DNA of 26,234 nt, from positions 1 to 26,234 of the forward strand of contig DHVH01000037.1 in assembly GCA_002412555.1 (NCBI GenBank), written 5' to 3'. Each line of letters begins with the position of its first letter. The first letter of the stretch is position 1. The position numbers and the translations under genes were made by a program. Shown here piece after piece: positions 1-7,306 of this stretch. The notes below the pieces were generated by a model. It saw nothing but the letters and a program-made list of their open reading frames with translations, was not told the origin of the DNA and made no database searches. The DNA comes from Marinilabiliaceae bacterium UBA5213 (GTDB taxonomy: Bacteria; Bacteroidota; Bacteroidia; Bacteroidales; Marinilabiliaceae).

Positions 1-26
1 ACCAATCATTTCAGGTAATAAAGGAG

Positions 27-572
27 ATGATTCAGATTTCTCAAAAGAAATTAAAAAACGATGGCCTACTTTTTATCCTGTGGGGGTGGGTGATGTTTTA
101 CAGTGGTCTTTCCGGATACATCGTGCGGGAGGTACTCCTGTCGCATCGTTTCGAAAATTTCCTGGGCCTATTCGGGAAGGTATTTGGTCTGCTCGTAGTG
201 GCATACACCGTTTATTACATCTGGAGACAGCGCAAAAAGGTTCAGACCTACATCGGCATCTCGCTCCGATATGTATGGATATCGATGGTCGGCTGTTTTG
301 TCCTGATCAATCTGATTCTATACAATGTGCTGCATCAGGTTAATTTTGAATTGCAACATCCCTTGTTCATGGTCATGATGGCGTTCTCCGTCGTGGTCAC
401 AGGGGGGATATTGCGATACAAACCGGTAATCATAGGCGGCATCCTCTTTGGGATCATCGCTCTGATATCTTCTTATTTTAGATTGTCCTATCAATTGCTT
501 TTTGAGTCTTGTGCCTGGTTCATTGCTTTTGTCATTCCCGGCCATTATCTGTATGTCACACGTAAAAGATAA
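27..572 (+). CDS. Six-helix integral membrane protein, function unknown
   Basis: The 181-residue product is almost entirely hydrophobic. About six membrane helices can be read, near residues 13-30, 46-65, 82-103, 112-128, 133-150 and 157-175, joined by short basic loops (RQRKKV near 67-72, RYKP near 129-132, and the RKR end). There is no signal peptide or recognisable motif, and I do not recognise the family. AAGGAG directly abuts the ATG, which is too close for an ideal Shine-Dalgarno, but the first helix supports this start or one slightly downstream. The gene overlaps or nearly touches the winged-helix gene that follows, so the two are probably co-transcribed and may form a regulator/membrane-target pair; that pairing is inference. 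An upstream reading frame ends TAA TAA at 16-21, so a preceding gene may belong to the same operon. Confidence 0.75.
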   Translation: MIQISQKKLKNDGLLFILWGWVMFYSGLSGYIVREVLLSHRFENFLGLFGKVFGLLVVAYTVYYIWRQRKKVQTYIGISLRYVWISMVGCFVLINLILYNVLHQVNFELQHPLFMVMMAFSVVVTGGILRYKPVIIGGILFGIIALISSYFRLSYQLLFESCAWFIAFVIPGHYLYVTRKR

Positions 573-882
573 AAGTATGTTCGAGGAGTTGGACCCATTG
601 TTGCATTCACAGATAAGGCTTGCCATCATGTCATTATTGATCGGGGTAAAATTTGCCGAATTTAGTTATCTGCTGGAAAATATCAACACGACAAAAGGAA
701 ACCTGAGTTTTCAATTGGCAAAGCTGAAAGAAGCAGAATATATTGAAATAAAAAAAACATTCAAAGGCAATTATCCTTTAACCATTTGTGAAGTGACACA
801 AAAAGGGATCGATGCATATGAAGTGTATGTCGATGCGATAAACGCGTATTTCAAAGAGTTTAAGACTCTAAAAAAATCTTGA
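553..882 (+). CDS. Small winged-helix transcriptional regulator (HTH_34/ArsR-like)
   Basis: The product of about 101-109 residues has the layout of the single-domain winged-helix proteins assigned to PF13601. It opens with ELDPLLHSQIRLAIMSLL, followed by a helix-turn-helix with recognition segment TTKGNLSFQLAKL, a two-strand wing (IEIKKTFKGNYPLT), and a C-terminal dimerisation helix ending in lysines. An ATG at 553 lies 20 bp inside the membrane-protein gene; a second ATG at 577 begins MFEELDP, just after that gene's stop, and is equally plausible. A longer frame from 502 is unlikely because it reads the neighbour's C-terminus out of frame. No effector or metal-binding site is evident. In Bacteroidota such proteins often sit beside a membrane protein, and the overlap suggests translational coupling here. 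The target is unknown. Confidence 0.85.
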   Translation: MSHVKDKSMFEELDPLLHSQIRLAIMSLLIGVKFAEFSYLLENINTTKGNLSFQLAKLKEAEYIEIKKTFKGNYPLTICEVTQKGIDAYEVYVDAINAYFKEFKTLKKS

Positions 883-1094
883 AGCCAGCGATGAAAACGA
901 TCGGATTTCCTACATAAGGATTACTGAGGGCTCGCTGATAACCGAGGTTTAGAATATAAAAAATCGACTCTGAGGGAACAAATCAACCATTCTGATCCAT
1001 CGAAAAAAGAAGAATTACATCGATCAATAAACAGTTTCTAAAGTTCCCATCAAAGTATTAATAATAACAGTGACATTGTTTGGCTACGTTCTAC

Positions 1095-1232
1095 TTACTT
1101 GTTTGAATCGGAGCGGCTGCCACCTTTGTTTCCCGACTTGTTGTCGCTACCCGTTTTCTTGTTCTCTTCGGTCTTCTTGGTGACAGAACCAGATTTTTGG
1201 TCCTTCGTCTTGTCGTTTTTCTTTGTGTCCAT
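1095..1232 (-). CDS. Lys/Ser-rich 45-residue hypothetical protein
   Basis: Reading the minus strand from ATG at 1232 gives MDTKKNDKTKDQKSG... ending GGSRSDSNK, then TAA. The peptide is highly charged, with about twelve lysines, many Ser/Asn/Gly/Asp and no hydrophobic stretch, so it should be disordered and cytoplasmic. A purine-rich CAAGAAA stands just before the start. Tiny lysine-rich proteins of this kind are common in Bacteroidales, and I cannot name a function. The clean start, stop and biased composition favour a real gene, but it is isolated among relics and no homology test was possible. Confidence 0.4.
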   Translation of the reverse strand: MDTKKNDKTKDQKSGSVTKKTEENKKTGSDNKSGNKGGSRSDSNK

Positions 1233-1393
1233 TTTCTTGATAATTTAATACCCGAAACATTTCGAATATTTCCTATTAACTTTGCAATAGATTTTTTGTT
1301 TATACCTTTTTATCTGATTTACAGTTATTTAATCAAATAACCGATAATATCTACATATTTTAATGCAAGAACGGAAGTCCGATTTTTAAAATT

Positions 1394-1588
1394 TTACTTG
1401 TCATAAGGTACCATGGAAATATTACCATCTCCTTCCACGAAGGCATTTTCAACTTCACTGAAGTGCTCTATTCCATTCTCGTGTAAATGAGACATCAACT
1501 CTTCCTTGGTCAGAAGCTCTCTTCTCATGTTGTTACCAACCATTTTGGAGATCCTCCCATGATCAATGGTAGTACACGCGTCGCCATA
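1394..1588 (-). pseudogene. Relic of a DUF421/YetF-family protein (C-terminus only)
   Basis: The minus-strand frame contains DHGRISK, MRRELLTKEELMSHLHENGI, a VENAFVEGDG segment and SMVPYDK, ending in TAA at 1394-1396. This matches the usual end of the DUF421/YetF cytoplasmic domain: an 'N-G-x-I' strand, an 'R-x-x-x-L-T-x-E-E-L-x-x-x-L-R-x-x-G-I' helix, 'V-x-x-A-x-x-E-x-D-G-x-I-S-V', then a short tail. The frame is closed upstream by TAG at 1589-1591, and neither the membrane helices nor the rest of the domain are present in any frame. A 45-residue ORF could start at 1528, but alone it would be only a domain tail. I read it as what remains of a once complete membrane protein. Confidence 0.6.
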
Positions 1589-1657
1589 CTACTGCCTCTG
1601 GCATTCAATGCAGGGAGGATGATTTGAATCCAAAAGGTAACTCTACGGGGCTTTTCA

Positions 1658-1918
1658 ATGACAGGGACCAGTTGTCTGTGTCGACGGACAAATGAAATCT
1701 TTACATACAAAACCATCGACGTTACCGGCAACGGCGGAGGGAAATATTTCGACACACTCAAGGGATTCGCGGCTTTACCTCAACATGCAATTCCCAATAC
1801 AGAAACACAAAAACAAGTGCACTCTTACGGCGTAGAATACTTTGTCTCTGACAATCAAGGAACCGTGATTTTAAAAGGTAACGATATCCAGGCATTTGTT
1901 ATAACCAAAAAGAACTAA
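1658..1918 (+). CDS. Hypothetical 86-residue ORF, possibly a gene fragment
   Basis: The frame from ATG 1658 reads MTGTSCLCRRTNEIFTYKT, then a Gly-rich turn (VTGNGGG) and strand-like segments including VHSYGVEYFVSD and GTVILKGNDIQAFVI, ending KKN. From about residue 12 it looks like real beta-rich protein sequence, whereas the first dozen residues look like read-through. There is no signal peptide. I do not recognise the family. It may be the C-terminal part of a larger protein whose front was lost: a second plus-strand frame just upstream (about 1597-1688) also reads plausibly and then stops. It converges with the PL17 gene. Function unknown. Confidence 0.35.
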   Translation: MTGTSCLCRRTNEIFTYKTIDVTGNGGGKYFDTLKGFAALPQHAIPNTETQKQVHSYGVEYFVSDNQGTVILKGNDIQAFVITKKN

Positions 1919-2037
1919 CAACAAACTGGTACACCTGGAGTTTCAGGAGCAGAATCATATTTGGAATTTATATTTTCACCGTACCCAAGATAAATGACAT
2001 AAAATTCATTTGACCAACGGCAAAGAAAGTTATACCC

Positions 2038-4140
2038 CTATTTTGAAATTTCAAATTTTACATTTTTTCCCGAAGTTAAATTTAAAACCAGTGTAGAAGA
2101 ATCACTTTTATTCTCTACGATTTTCACATTTTTAATTTTCGAATAAGATGAGACGGTAAATTCTTGAATGGGATCAAATTTTCCATGAGGCTCCAGAATA
2201 GTCACATAGGTTCTCTCAGACTTACTATGGTCCCGCAGCATATACATCTGATCGTTTCTTAAATTAAAATTTGGATCATTGGCACCTATTCGGGCCAAAA
2301 ATAATTCAGTTTCCGGTGTCACGTTTGTTGTCAATGAATAAAACCGGTTTCCATTGAGGAATGTCAATGACGAGACCGGGAGATCGGTTTTTCCTTCTGC
2401 TTCTAACCATAAGTGTTGGTATCCGTTTGCATCTCCAAACACTTGCTGAGATTCGAGATGACGTTTATAATTAAAACTGGTGCCTATCAGTTGGCCCTTA
2501 AAGTAAAAGGGTAAATCTATAGTATGTTCCGACTTACTACTCACAGTAAGCACATCAATCAATATTGGATATTCAAAATTTATATCTTCAACCAAAGCAA
2601 CCTTACGATTAATCCTTATACCGCGATAGGCGGTTGAGTCTTCGGCAGCTGCAGCTACCATATTATCTTTTTGAGTAAAAAAGAGATGCTTGGGTGAATA
2701 GTTTTCAGAGATGTTCATATCACCATCATAATGTGACTTTTTATCAATCACAATCGTGTTGTGTGCAATGGTTTGCTTTGCGAAAGAGTTATTCTCTGGC
2801 AGATAATGCCCTCCATTTTTTTGCTCAATATTCAGAAAACGAACAGCTCCATAGTCTTGCAGAATATTATTACCCTGGTCATAAAAAGAAATAGAAAGCT
2901 TATCGAAATGACCATGAGAGAGACCATGCGATGTGTATTTAAAAACGGCCGTAGTTCCATCCTTATTTTCAGCACGCAAAATAGCAACTGCACCTTCATC
3001 ACCCTTGGCACCATCCCTGAGTAAAACTGATTTGCTTCTGAAAGGCTTCTCTTCTTTGTTATTAATTGCCTGGGCAACTTTTATCCCATCTCCGGTTAAA
3101 ATAACCCTATTCTGCTCCTTTGCAATGCTCAGAAATGATTTATAGCTCTCGGGGTTCTTTGCATAAGCAATATCGAGAGCATATACCAGTTCTTCACTAT
3201 GCCAGGTCTTTTCTAATGCATCGTTTAAGTAAAAAAAGAGACCACCAGAATCGGCCAATTGAAACTGAGATTCAACAGCTTTGAGGAGTACACTATCTTT
3301 GTATCCAAAGATATCCAGTTCGGGTTGATTATTGTCAATAATACGGGCAAATGTAATAAACGGATGCAATGCATATCGCTGGTAATACGGACCTTCGGTA
3401 AAATATCCGTCTGGTGAAAACAATTGATTTATTTGAGCCAAATAACCACCTTCTCCATCTTTATAAAAGCCGTATAGAGATTTGTCAATTAAATCTTTAT
3501 CCCCCATTGCATATCCTGTCATGCCGACAGCTACAACAGCCCAGGTGCCATGATTATGAATCCGGTTAAATGTGGAAAGATTGTCTTTCGACAAAAATTC
3601 AGCCATTGGATAAAACAATCGATTTTCAATATCTTCCCTTTCCCTGGTAGTAAGAAAATCATAAATACAATCATAGGCTTGGGCAGTGTGGACCAGCCAT
3701 ACACTTTCATTTAATCCTTGCCAAAAGATTTTACCCCTGTAATTGGATTTTGTTACAGGATGGAGCGGTAAACCGGGATACATCTCAGTATATTTTTTTA
3801 GCATTTCACGTACGAAAATGGCATATTTCTCTTCTCCCGATATTTGATACAATGCTCCGGCTTGCATCATTTCCTTGTAGTTTTGTTTATGACGTTCGTG
3901 TGTGTAACCTCCTCCTGCATCTTTTGGTACCGGCACATCCATGGGCAAGTTTATAATACCATCAATTTCGTTTTTCACTATCTTGTATGAGCTGAAAAAC
4001 AATGGTACATCATTTAGATTTTGTCTTATCTCCTGCACATCGGAATGGGTGAGTAATAATCTGGGATGTTTCTGCAATTTTGTATTTGCAGTCAATGCCA
4101 AGGGTACAATAAATAAAATAAGTAATATTTTTGATTTCAT
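2038..4140 (-). CDS. PL17 oligoalginate lyase (heparinase II/III-like fold)
   Basis: This 700-residue exported enzyme should cut unsaturated monouronates from the ends of alginate oligosaccharides by beta-elimination. A Sec signal peptide (residues 1-18, no lipobox) points to the periplasm. Residues about 25-350 form the alpha/alpha toroid of the Alginate_lyase/Hepar_II_III families and 370-700 the beta-sandwich. Catalytic-type residues are visible: Asn196-His197 in RIHNHGTW, Tyr253 in GPYYQRYA, His409 in LSHGHFDKLSISFY and Tyr446 in GGHYLPEN. Their spacing fits the residues described for the PL17 enzyme Alg17c (Asn201, His202, Tyr258, His413, Tyr450) with one or two residues of slippage. The length is typical. 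It lies 9 bp behind the PL6 gene, so the two are co-transcribed. It is the last gene of the locus. Substrate preference (polyM or mixed) cannot be read from sequence. Confidence 0.95.
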   Translation of the reverse strand: MKSKILLILFIVPLALTANTKLQKHPRLLLTHSDVQEIRQNLNDVPLFFSSYKIVKNEIDGIINLPMDVPVPKDAGGGYTHERHKQNYKEMMQAGALYQISGEEKYAIFVREMLKKYTEMYPGLPLHPVTKSNYRGKIFWQGLNESVWLVHTAQAYDCIYDFLTTREREDIENRLFYPMAEFLSKDNLSTFNRIHNHGTWAVVAVGMTGYAMGDKDLIDKSLYGFYKDGEGGYLAQINQLFSPDGYFTEGPYYQRYALHPFITFARIIDNNQPELDIFGYKDSVLLKAVESQFQLADSGGLFFYLNDALEKTWHSEELVYALDIAYAKNPESYKSFLSIAKEQNRVILTGDGIKVAQAINNKEEKPFRSKSVLLRDGAKGDEGAVAILRAENKDGTTAVFKYTSHGLSHGHFDKLSISFYDQGNNILQDYGAVRFLNIEQKNGGHYLPENNSFAKQTIAHNTIVIDKKSHYDGDMNISENYSPKHLFFTQKDNMVAAAAEDSTAYRGIRINRKVALVEDINFEYPILIDVLTVSSKSEHTIDLPFYFKGQLIGTSFNYKRHLESQQVFGDANGYQHLWLEAEGKTDLPVSSLTFLNGNRFYSLTTNVTPETELFLARIGANDPNFNLRNDQMYMLRDHSKSERTYVTILEPHGKFDPIQEFTVSSYSKIKNVKIVENKSDSSTLVLNLTSGKNVKFEISK

Positions 4141-4149
4141 ACGATGATA

Positions 4150-6303
4150 CTATTTGTATAAACGATTCATTCTTAACTTCCCTGAGTTATCATAGGTAAT
4201 ATTTTCAATCCGGATATCATCCCATGCAAATTCATCAAACAATAATGATGCACCTCCTCTTCCACTGTTGCTGAAAACCAAATTGTTTATCCGTGCTTTT
4301 TGCACACCTATTAGTCTCAGTGCAGAACCTCTTTCCTGATTGCTACTGTCTGTAAATGTAGAGTTGGTAATGTATATTGAAGGGCCTGAAGTACTTTCAT
4401 CATTGCCACCACGATAAATATTCACAGATGGACCCAATATTTTCCCGAAGTGACAATTATCAATAACCACATTTTCTGCACTATATTTTCCGGTATCATC
4501 CTTTTCTGCGCCTAAGCTTATTCCTTCTCCCGAGATACTTTGAAACTGACAGTTTTTAAATATCAATGAGTCAGCGAAAGTGTTTTTTTGGGCTTTAAAA
4601 CCTGCATACGTGGATTCTTCGAAATAAATAAAGTCACAATTTTCTATTGTAGCATTATATTTTCCACTCATCACCTTCGCAGGTGCTATCCCTGCAAAAG
4701 CCCTGCTTTTTCCTTCGGCGGGCCGTCCATTGAAAATGAAACCTGATAACTGAAGATTACCACCGTCAGCAATTTGAATCATTGGGTTACCTGATTCAGA
4801 CCCGGTATATCGAATTATTGGTCTTTCATCACCAGTTAACTCAGTACTTATAATAAGATGTTTTTCTATTACAATAGGTTCTTCAAGCAAAATATCGGAG
4901 GATGATTTAAGTATAATTGTATCCTTGTTGTCAGCTTTTTCGACTACTTCGAGAAATGTATCTGTATCACTTACAACATGTTTTTTCGCTGGTATAGCAA
5001 CCTCGACCTTCACCTGATTATCGAACCACAGAGCTCCGCAATCTTGTCTCTCAACGGGTAGTAACAAATCGGGATCATTTGATTTTTGATATTCAAAACC
5101 CTCTTTTTTTATTGCGCTGTTTTTAATGTCAAAAAAATTACCTGAAAAGCTAATTCCTGAAACATCATCGTTTTCAATAAATAGCTTCTTTGCTTTTCTA
5201 TTGATGATTATGTTTTCAGAAAAAAGAGTTTCTGCAGGTGGCAAGGTACGCTCATTATCTTTCCCAACACCAAATTCAATGTTATCACAATCAATAAATA
5301 TATTTTCTGTAATTTGCGTGTTTTTTACCTGGTGATACCTGTTAATCAACGAATTGGGCACTGCATTCATCACAGCCAAAGCAGCATAAAAACGTTTACC
5401 GGTTAAACCCTTCAGATAATTTTTCCTTACAATATGATCTTCTCCCACGATTCTGATTCCTCCTGTATTGGGCTTTCCATTACCCAGAAAAACATTCTTT
5501 TCCACAACATTTCGATTACCATGTCTCAAAACCAATTCTCCCGATGATTCAAAAAACACGTTGCGGGCAATATAATTATCACTCGATTTAATGGATACGT
5601 GCTCTACCTCACCGTCACAATGTTCAAACCAATTGTCTACAATTTGTGTTTGTGATGAGGTGAGTGAATATGTTGAGTTGCCCACCCGCATTGTTTCTGC
5701 TCCATTGGAACCATAATTTGGACGTTTACCAAAAAAATTATGATCGATAGAGTGTTTATTTTCCCGGTTTCGCGCTTCATCCAGTTCCACAATAAGCGTT
5801 GTTCCGGCATTTTGTTTACCAAAAAGAGTATTGTGGTCAAATCTGTTATTCTTTCCATAAAAAACCACCCATGAGTTACCGGAAGATCTGTCTTTTGGAT
5901 TGTAGCTTTCAATCACAAATCCTGTGATCCGGCAATTGTTGGCTACTTCCTTGTCTACCTTGTACTCAATTACAGGACCCGTGGGTGAGTATCCATTTAC
6001 AAAATATAAGTTATGTATTTCAAGAAAATTGCCTGCAATTTTTAAATTTGACTCACCCTCTAATCGTACCTGACCTGCGGTTTCAGCAATTACAACAATA
6101 GGTTTTTCAGCTGTCCCCTTCGCAAAAGCGCTGAATGCAACATCCTTGTACACACCATTTTTTATTACAAGGGTATCTCCCGGCAGCGTATTTTCCAATG
6201 CTGCACTTAATTCATCAAAACTACTATAGGTTTTACTTTTGTTGCAAGCGCCAAAAAAAACTGACAAGCAAACAAAACAGAATAATATTCTTTTGTTTTT
6301 CAT
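4150..6303 (-). CDS. PL6 alginate lyase lipoprotein, two beta-helix domains
   Basis: The 717-residue lipoprotein has a signal peptide ending in lipobox FGAC (Cys20), so it is anchored in the outer membrane or exposed on the surface. The N-terminal chondroitinase-B-type right-handed beta-helix spans about 25-425. It carries the PL6 site: Ca2+-binding acids in CDGEVEHVSIK (Glu232, Glu234), catalytic base Lys239 and catalytic acid Arg260 in LVLRHGNRN. The Lys-to-Arg distance of 21 and the Glu-to-Lys distances of 7 and 5 match the described PL6 enzyme AlyGC. A second beta-helix follows (about 430-717), giving the two-domain architecture of AlyGC, an exolytic G-preferring enzyme; the same action here is inference. 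A candidate promoter lies upstream, and PL17 follows after 9 bp. Confidence 0.95.
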   Translation of the reverse strand: MKNKRILFCFVCLSVFFGACNKSKTYSSFDELSAALENTLPGDTLVIKNGVYKDVAFSAFAKGTAEKPIVVIAETAGQVRLEGESNLKIAGNFLEIHNLYFVNGYSPTGPVIEYKVDKEVANNCRITGFVIESYNPKDRSSGNSWVVFYGKNNRFDHNTLFGKQNAGTTLIVELDEARNRENKHSIDHNFFGKRPNYGSNGAETMRVGNSTYSLTSSQTQIVDNWFEHCDGEVEHVSIKSSDNYIARNVFFESSGELVLRHGNRNVVEKNVFLGNGKPNTGGIRIVGEDHIVRKNYLKGLTGKRFYAALAVMNAVPNSLINRYHQVKNTQITENIFIDCDNIEFGVGKDNERTLPPAETLFSENIIINRKAKKLFIENDDVSGISFSGNFFDIKNSAIKKEGFEYQKSNDPDLLLPVERQDCGALWFDNQVKVEVAIPAKKHVVSDTDTFLEVVEKADNKDTIILKSSSDILLEEPIVIEKHLIISTELTGDERPIIRYTGSESGNPMIQIADGGNLQLSGFIFNGRPAEGKSRAFAGIAPAKVMSGKYNATIENCDFIYFEESTYAGFKAQKNTFADSLIFKNCQFQSISGEGISLGAEKDDTGKYSAENVVIDNCHFGKILGPSVNIYRGGNDESTSGPSIYITNSTFTDSSNQERGSALRLIGVQKARINNLVFSNSGRGGASLLFDEFAWDDIRIENITYDNSGKLRMNRLYK

Positions 6304-6315
6304 TTGAATTCAAAT
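6302..6315. promoter_or_regulatory. 14-bp perfect palindrome over the PL6 start codon
   Basis: ATTTGAATTCAAAT is perfectly self-complementary and overlaps the first bases of the 717-residue PL6 gene, whose ATG is read on the minus strand from 6303. Without a loop it is a poor hairpin, so a protein-binding site or a fortuitous AT-rich palindrome are the alternatives. It does not match the TGGT-N-ACCA pattern found upstream of kdgF. Confidence 0.3.
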
Positions 6316-6348
6316 AAGTATGTTTATTGATTATCTCTTTGTCTCAAG

Positions 6349-6378
6349 GCAAAATACAACATAATCCGGCGAAAGCAA
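6349..6378 (-). promoter_or_regulatory. Candidate promoter for the PL6-PL17 pair
   Basis: On the minus strand a TTG (6376-6378) is followed after 19 bp by TATTTTGC (6349-6356). This is close to the Bacteroidota layout of a -33 TTG and a -7 TAnnTTTG box with a 19-21 bp spacer. It would start transcription about 40 bp before the PL6 ATG. The 156-bp gap behind the regulator gene also suggests a separate transcription unit. The -7 box is imperfect. Confidence 0.35.
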
Positions 6379-6459
6379 CCCAGTATGTTTTTTAAAAGTC
6401 ACCAAGCTTCGTGAGACCAGGCAGATATGTATTACCTAAAATTACTATATAAGGAAAGA

Positions 6460-7173
6460 TTAAAATTGACTTGTGGCAAATTTCATTACATTTTCCAAAT
6501 GCTTATTCATTAATTCAGCAGCTTCATCAGGATCCTGTTTCCTGATTGCTTCCAGTAAAGCTCTGTGTTCTTTCACTGTATTGTTAAGTTCTCTTGTAGA
6601 AGAACACATTCTGTATTCTGTATAGGATGATATGATATCAGGTATTATAATTTCTAATAATGATTTTAATACTTTGTTGTTGGTACCTCTCACCATTGCC
6701 GTGTGAAATGCAAGGTCAGCCTCATAAGGATCATGATTTCGATTGACCTCATTTTCAAAATTCACTACAGCTTCTTCGATCTCGGTCAAGTTGCTCTCAC
6801 TTCTTCTCAGAGCGCATAATCTGGCTGAATTGACCTCGATGATCAGTCGGGTTTCTACCAATGAGAAGAAATCTCTGCTTCCTACTTTTAATATATTTGA
6901 AATAAGACCTTCAATAGTGTCTATCCCCGAGTCGGCCACAAACGTTCCATTTTGAGGATACGTTTTCAATACGCCATAAAACTCTAACTTTCTGATTGAT
7001 TCGCGCACATATGTTCTGCTTACTCCAAAAGTTTCAGAAAGTTGACGTTCTGATGGTAATTTATCACCATGTTTCAGTTTACCAGATGATATCTGATTTT
7101 TGATTTGTTCAATTATTAAATCACTCGGAGATGTAATATTTATTTTCTCAAACTGATTCACGGGAATTTCCAT
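6460..7173 (-). CDS. FadR-type GntR transcriptional regulator of the alginate locus
   Basis: The 237-residue protein has an N-terminal winged helix (about 10-80) with the GntR signature: GDKLPSERQLSETFGVSRTY, then VRESIRKLEFYGVL and the wing NGTFV. It is followed by an all-helical FCD ligand domain (about 95-235). The FCD metal-site residues are present: Asp153 and His157 (ADLAFH), His203 (KEHR) and His225 (NKHL). FadR-subfamily regulators of uronate pathways usually repress and are released by a sugar-acid intermediate; here the likely signal is DEH or KDG, which is inference. I chose the ATG at 7173 (or 7179). A longer frame from 7320 adds a hydrophobic segment encoded by AT-rich spacer and overlaps the lyase gene, which is unlike the family. 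It has its own candidate promoter and sits in the middle of the cluster. Confidence 0.9.
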   Translation of the reverse strand: MEIPVNQFEKINITSPSDLIIEQIKNQISSGKLKHGDKLPSERQLSETFGVSRTYVRESIRKLEFYGVLKTYPQNGTFVADSGIDTIEGLISNILKVGSRDFFSLVETRLIIEVNSARLCALRRSESNLTEIEEAVVNFENEVNRNHDPYEADLAFHTAMVRGTNNKVLKSLLEIIIPDIISSYTEYRMCSSTRELNNTVKEHRALLEAIRKQDPDEAAELMNKHLENVMKFATSQF

Positions 7174-7196
7174 AGCCATAACGTATTCAATATTTA

Positions 7197-7204
7197 CAAA
7201 TATA
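7197..7204 (-). promoter_or_regulatory. Candidate -7 box for the GntR regulator gene
   Basis: The minus strand reads TATATTTG, an exact match to TAnnTTTG, 23 bp before the chosen ATG at 7173. No clear -33 TTG stands at the usual distance; the region upstream is a run of A and T. Its position supports the short start of the regulator, because the longer frame would place this promoter inside the coding region. Confidence 0.4.
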
Positions 7205-7306
7205 AGAAATAAAATAATAAGAAAAAAATTAAATAGCTTAAGATAAATGATCATTCGCTTTACCTGAACCTTTGTCATCATGCATGTTTCTATACCGGAA
7301 ATGAAG

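Noticed and set aside
883..1094. Short plus-strand frame (KKSTLREQINHSDPSKKEEL...)
   Set aside because: It has no start codon, is closed by a stop just upstream, is under 40 residues and has no recognisable relation; at most it is another relic.
1525..1761. 78-residue minus-strand ORF
   Set aside because: It runs out of frame through the DUF421 relic and shows no family signal.
6409..6419. Second GntR operator TGGTCTCACGA before the PL6-PL17 pair
   Set aside because: It meets the loose T-N-G-T-N3-A-C-N-A pattern but is not a good palindrome, and such matches are expected about once per kilobase by chance.
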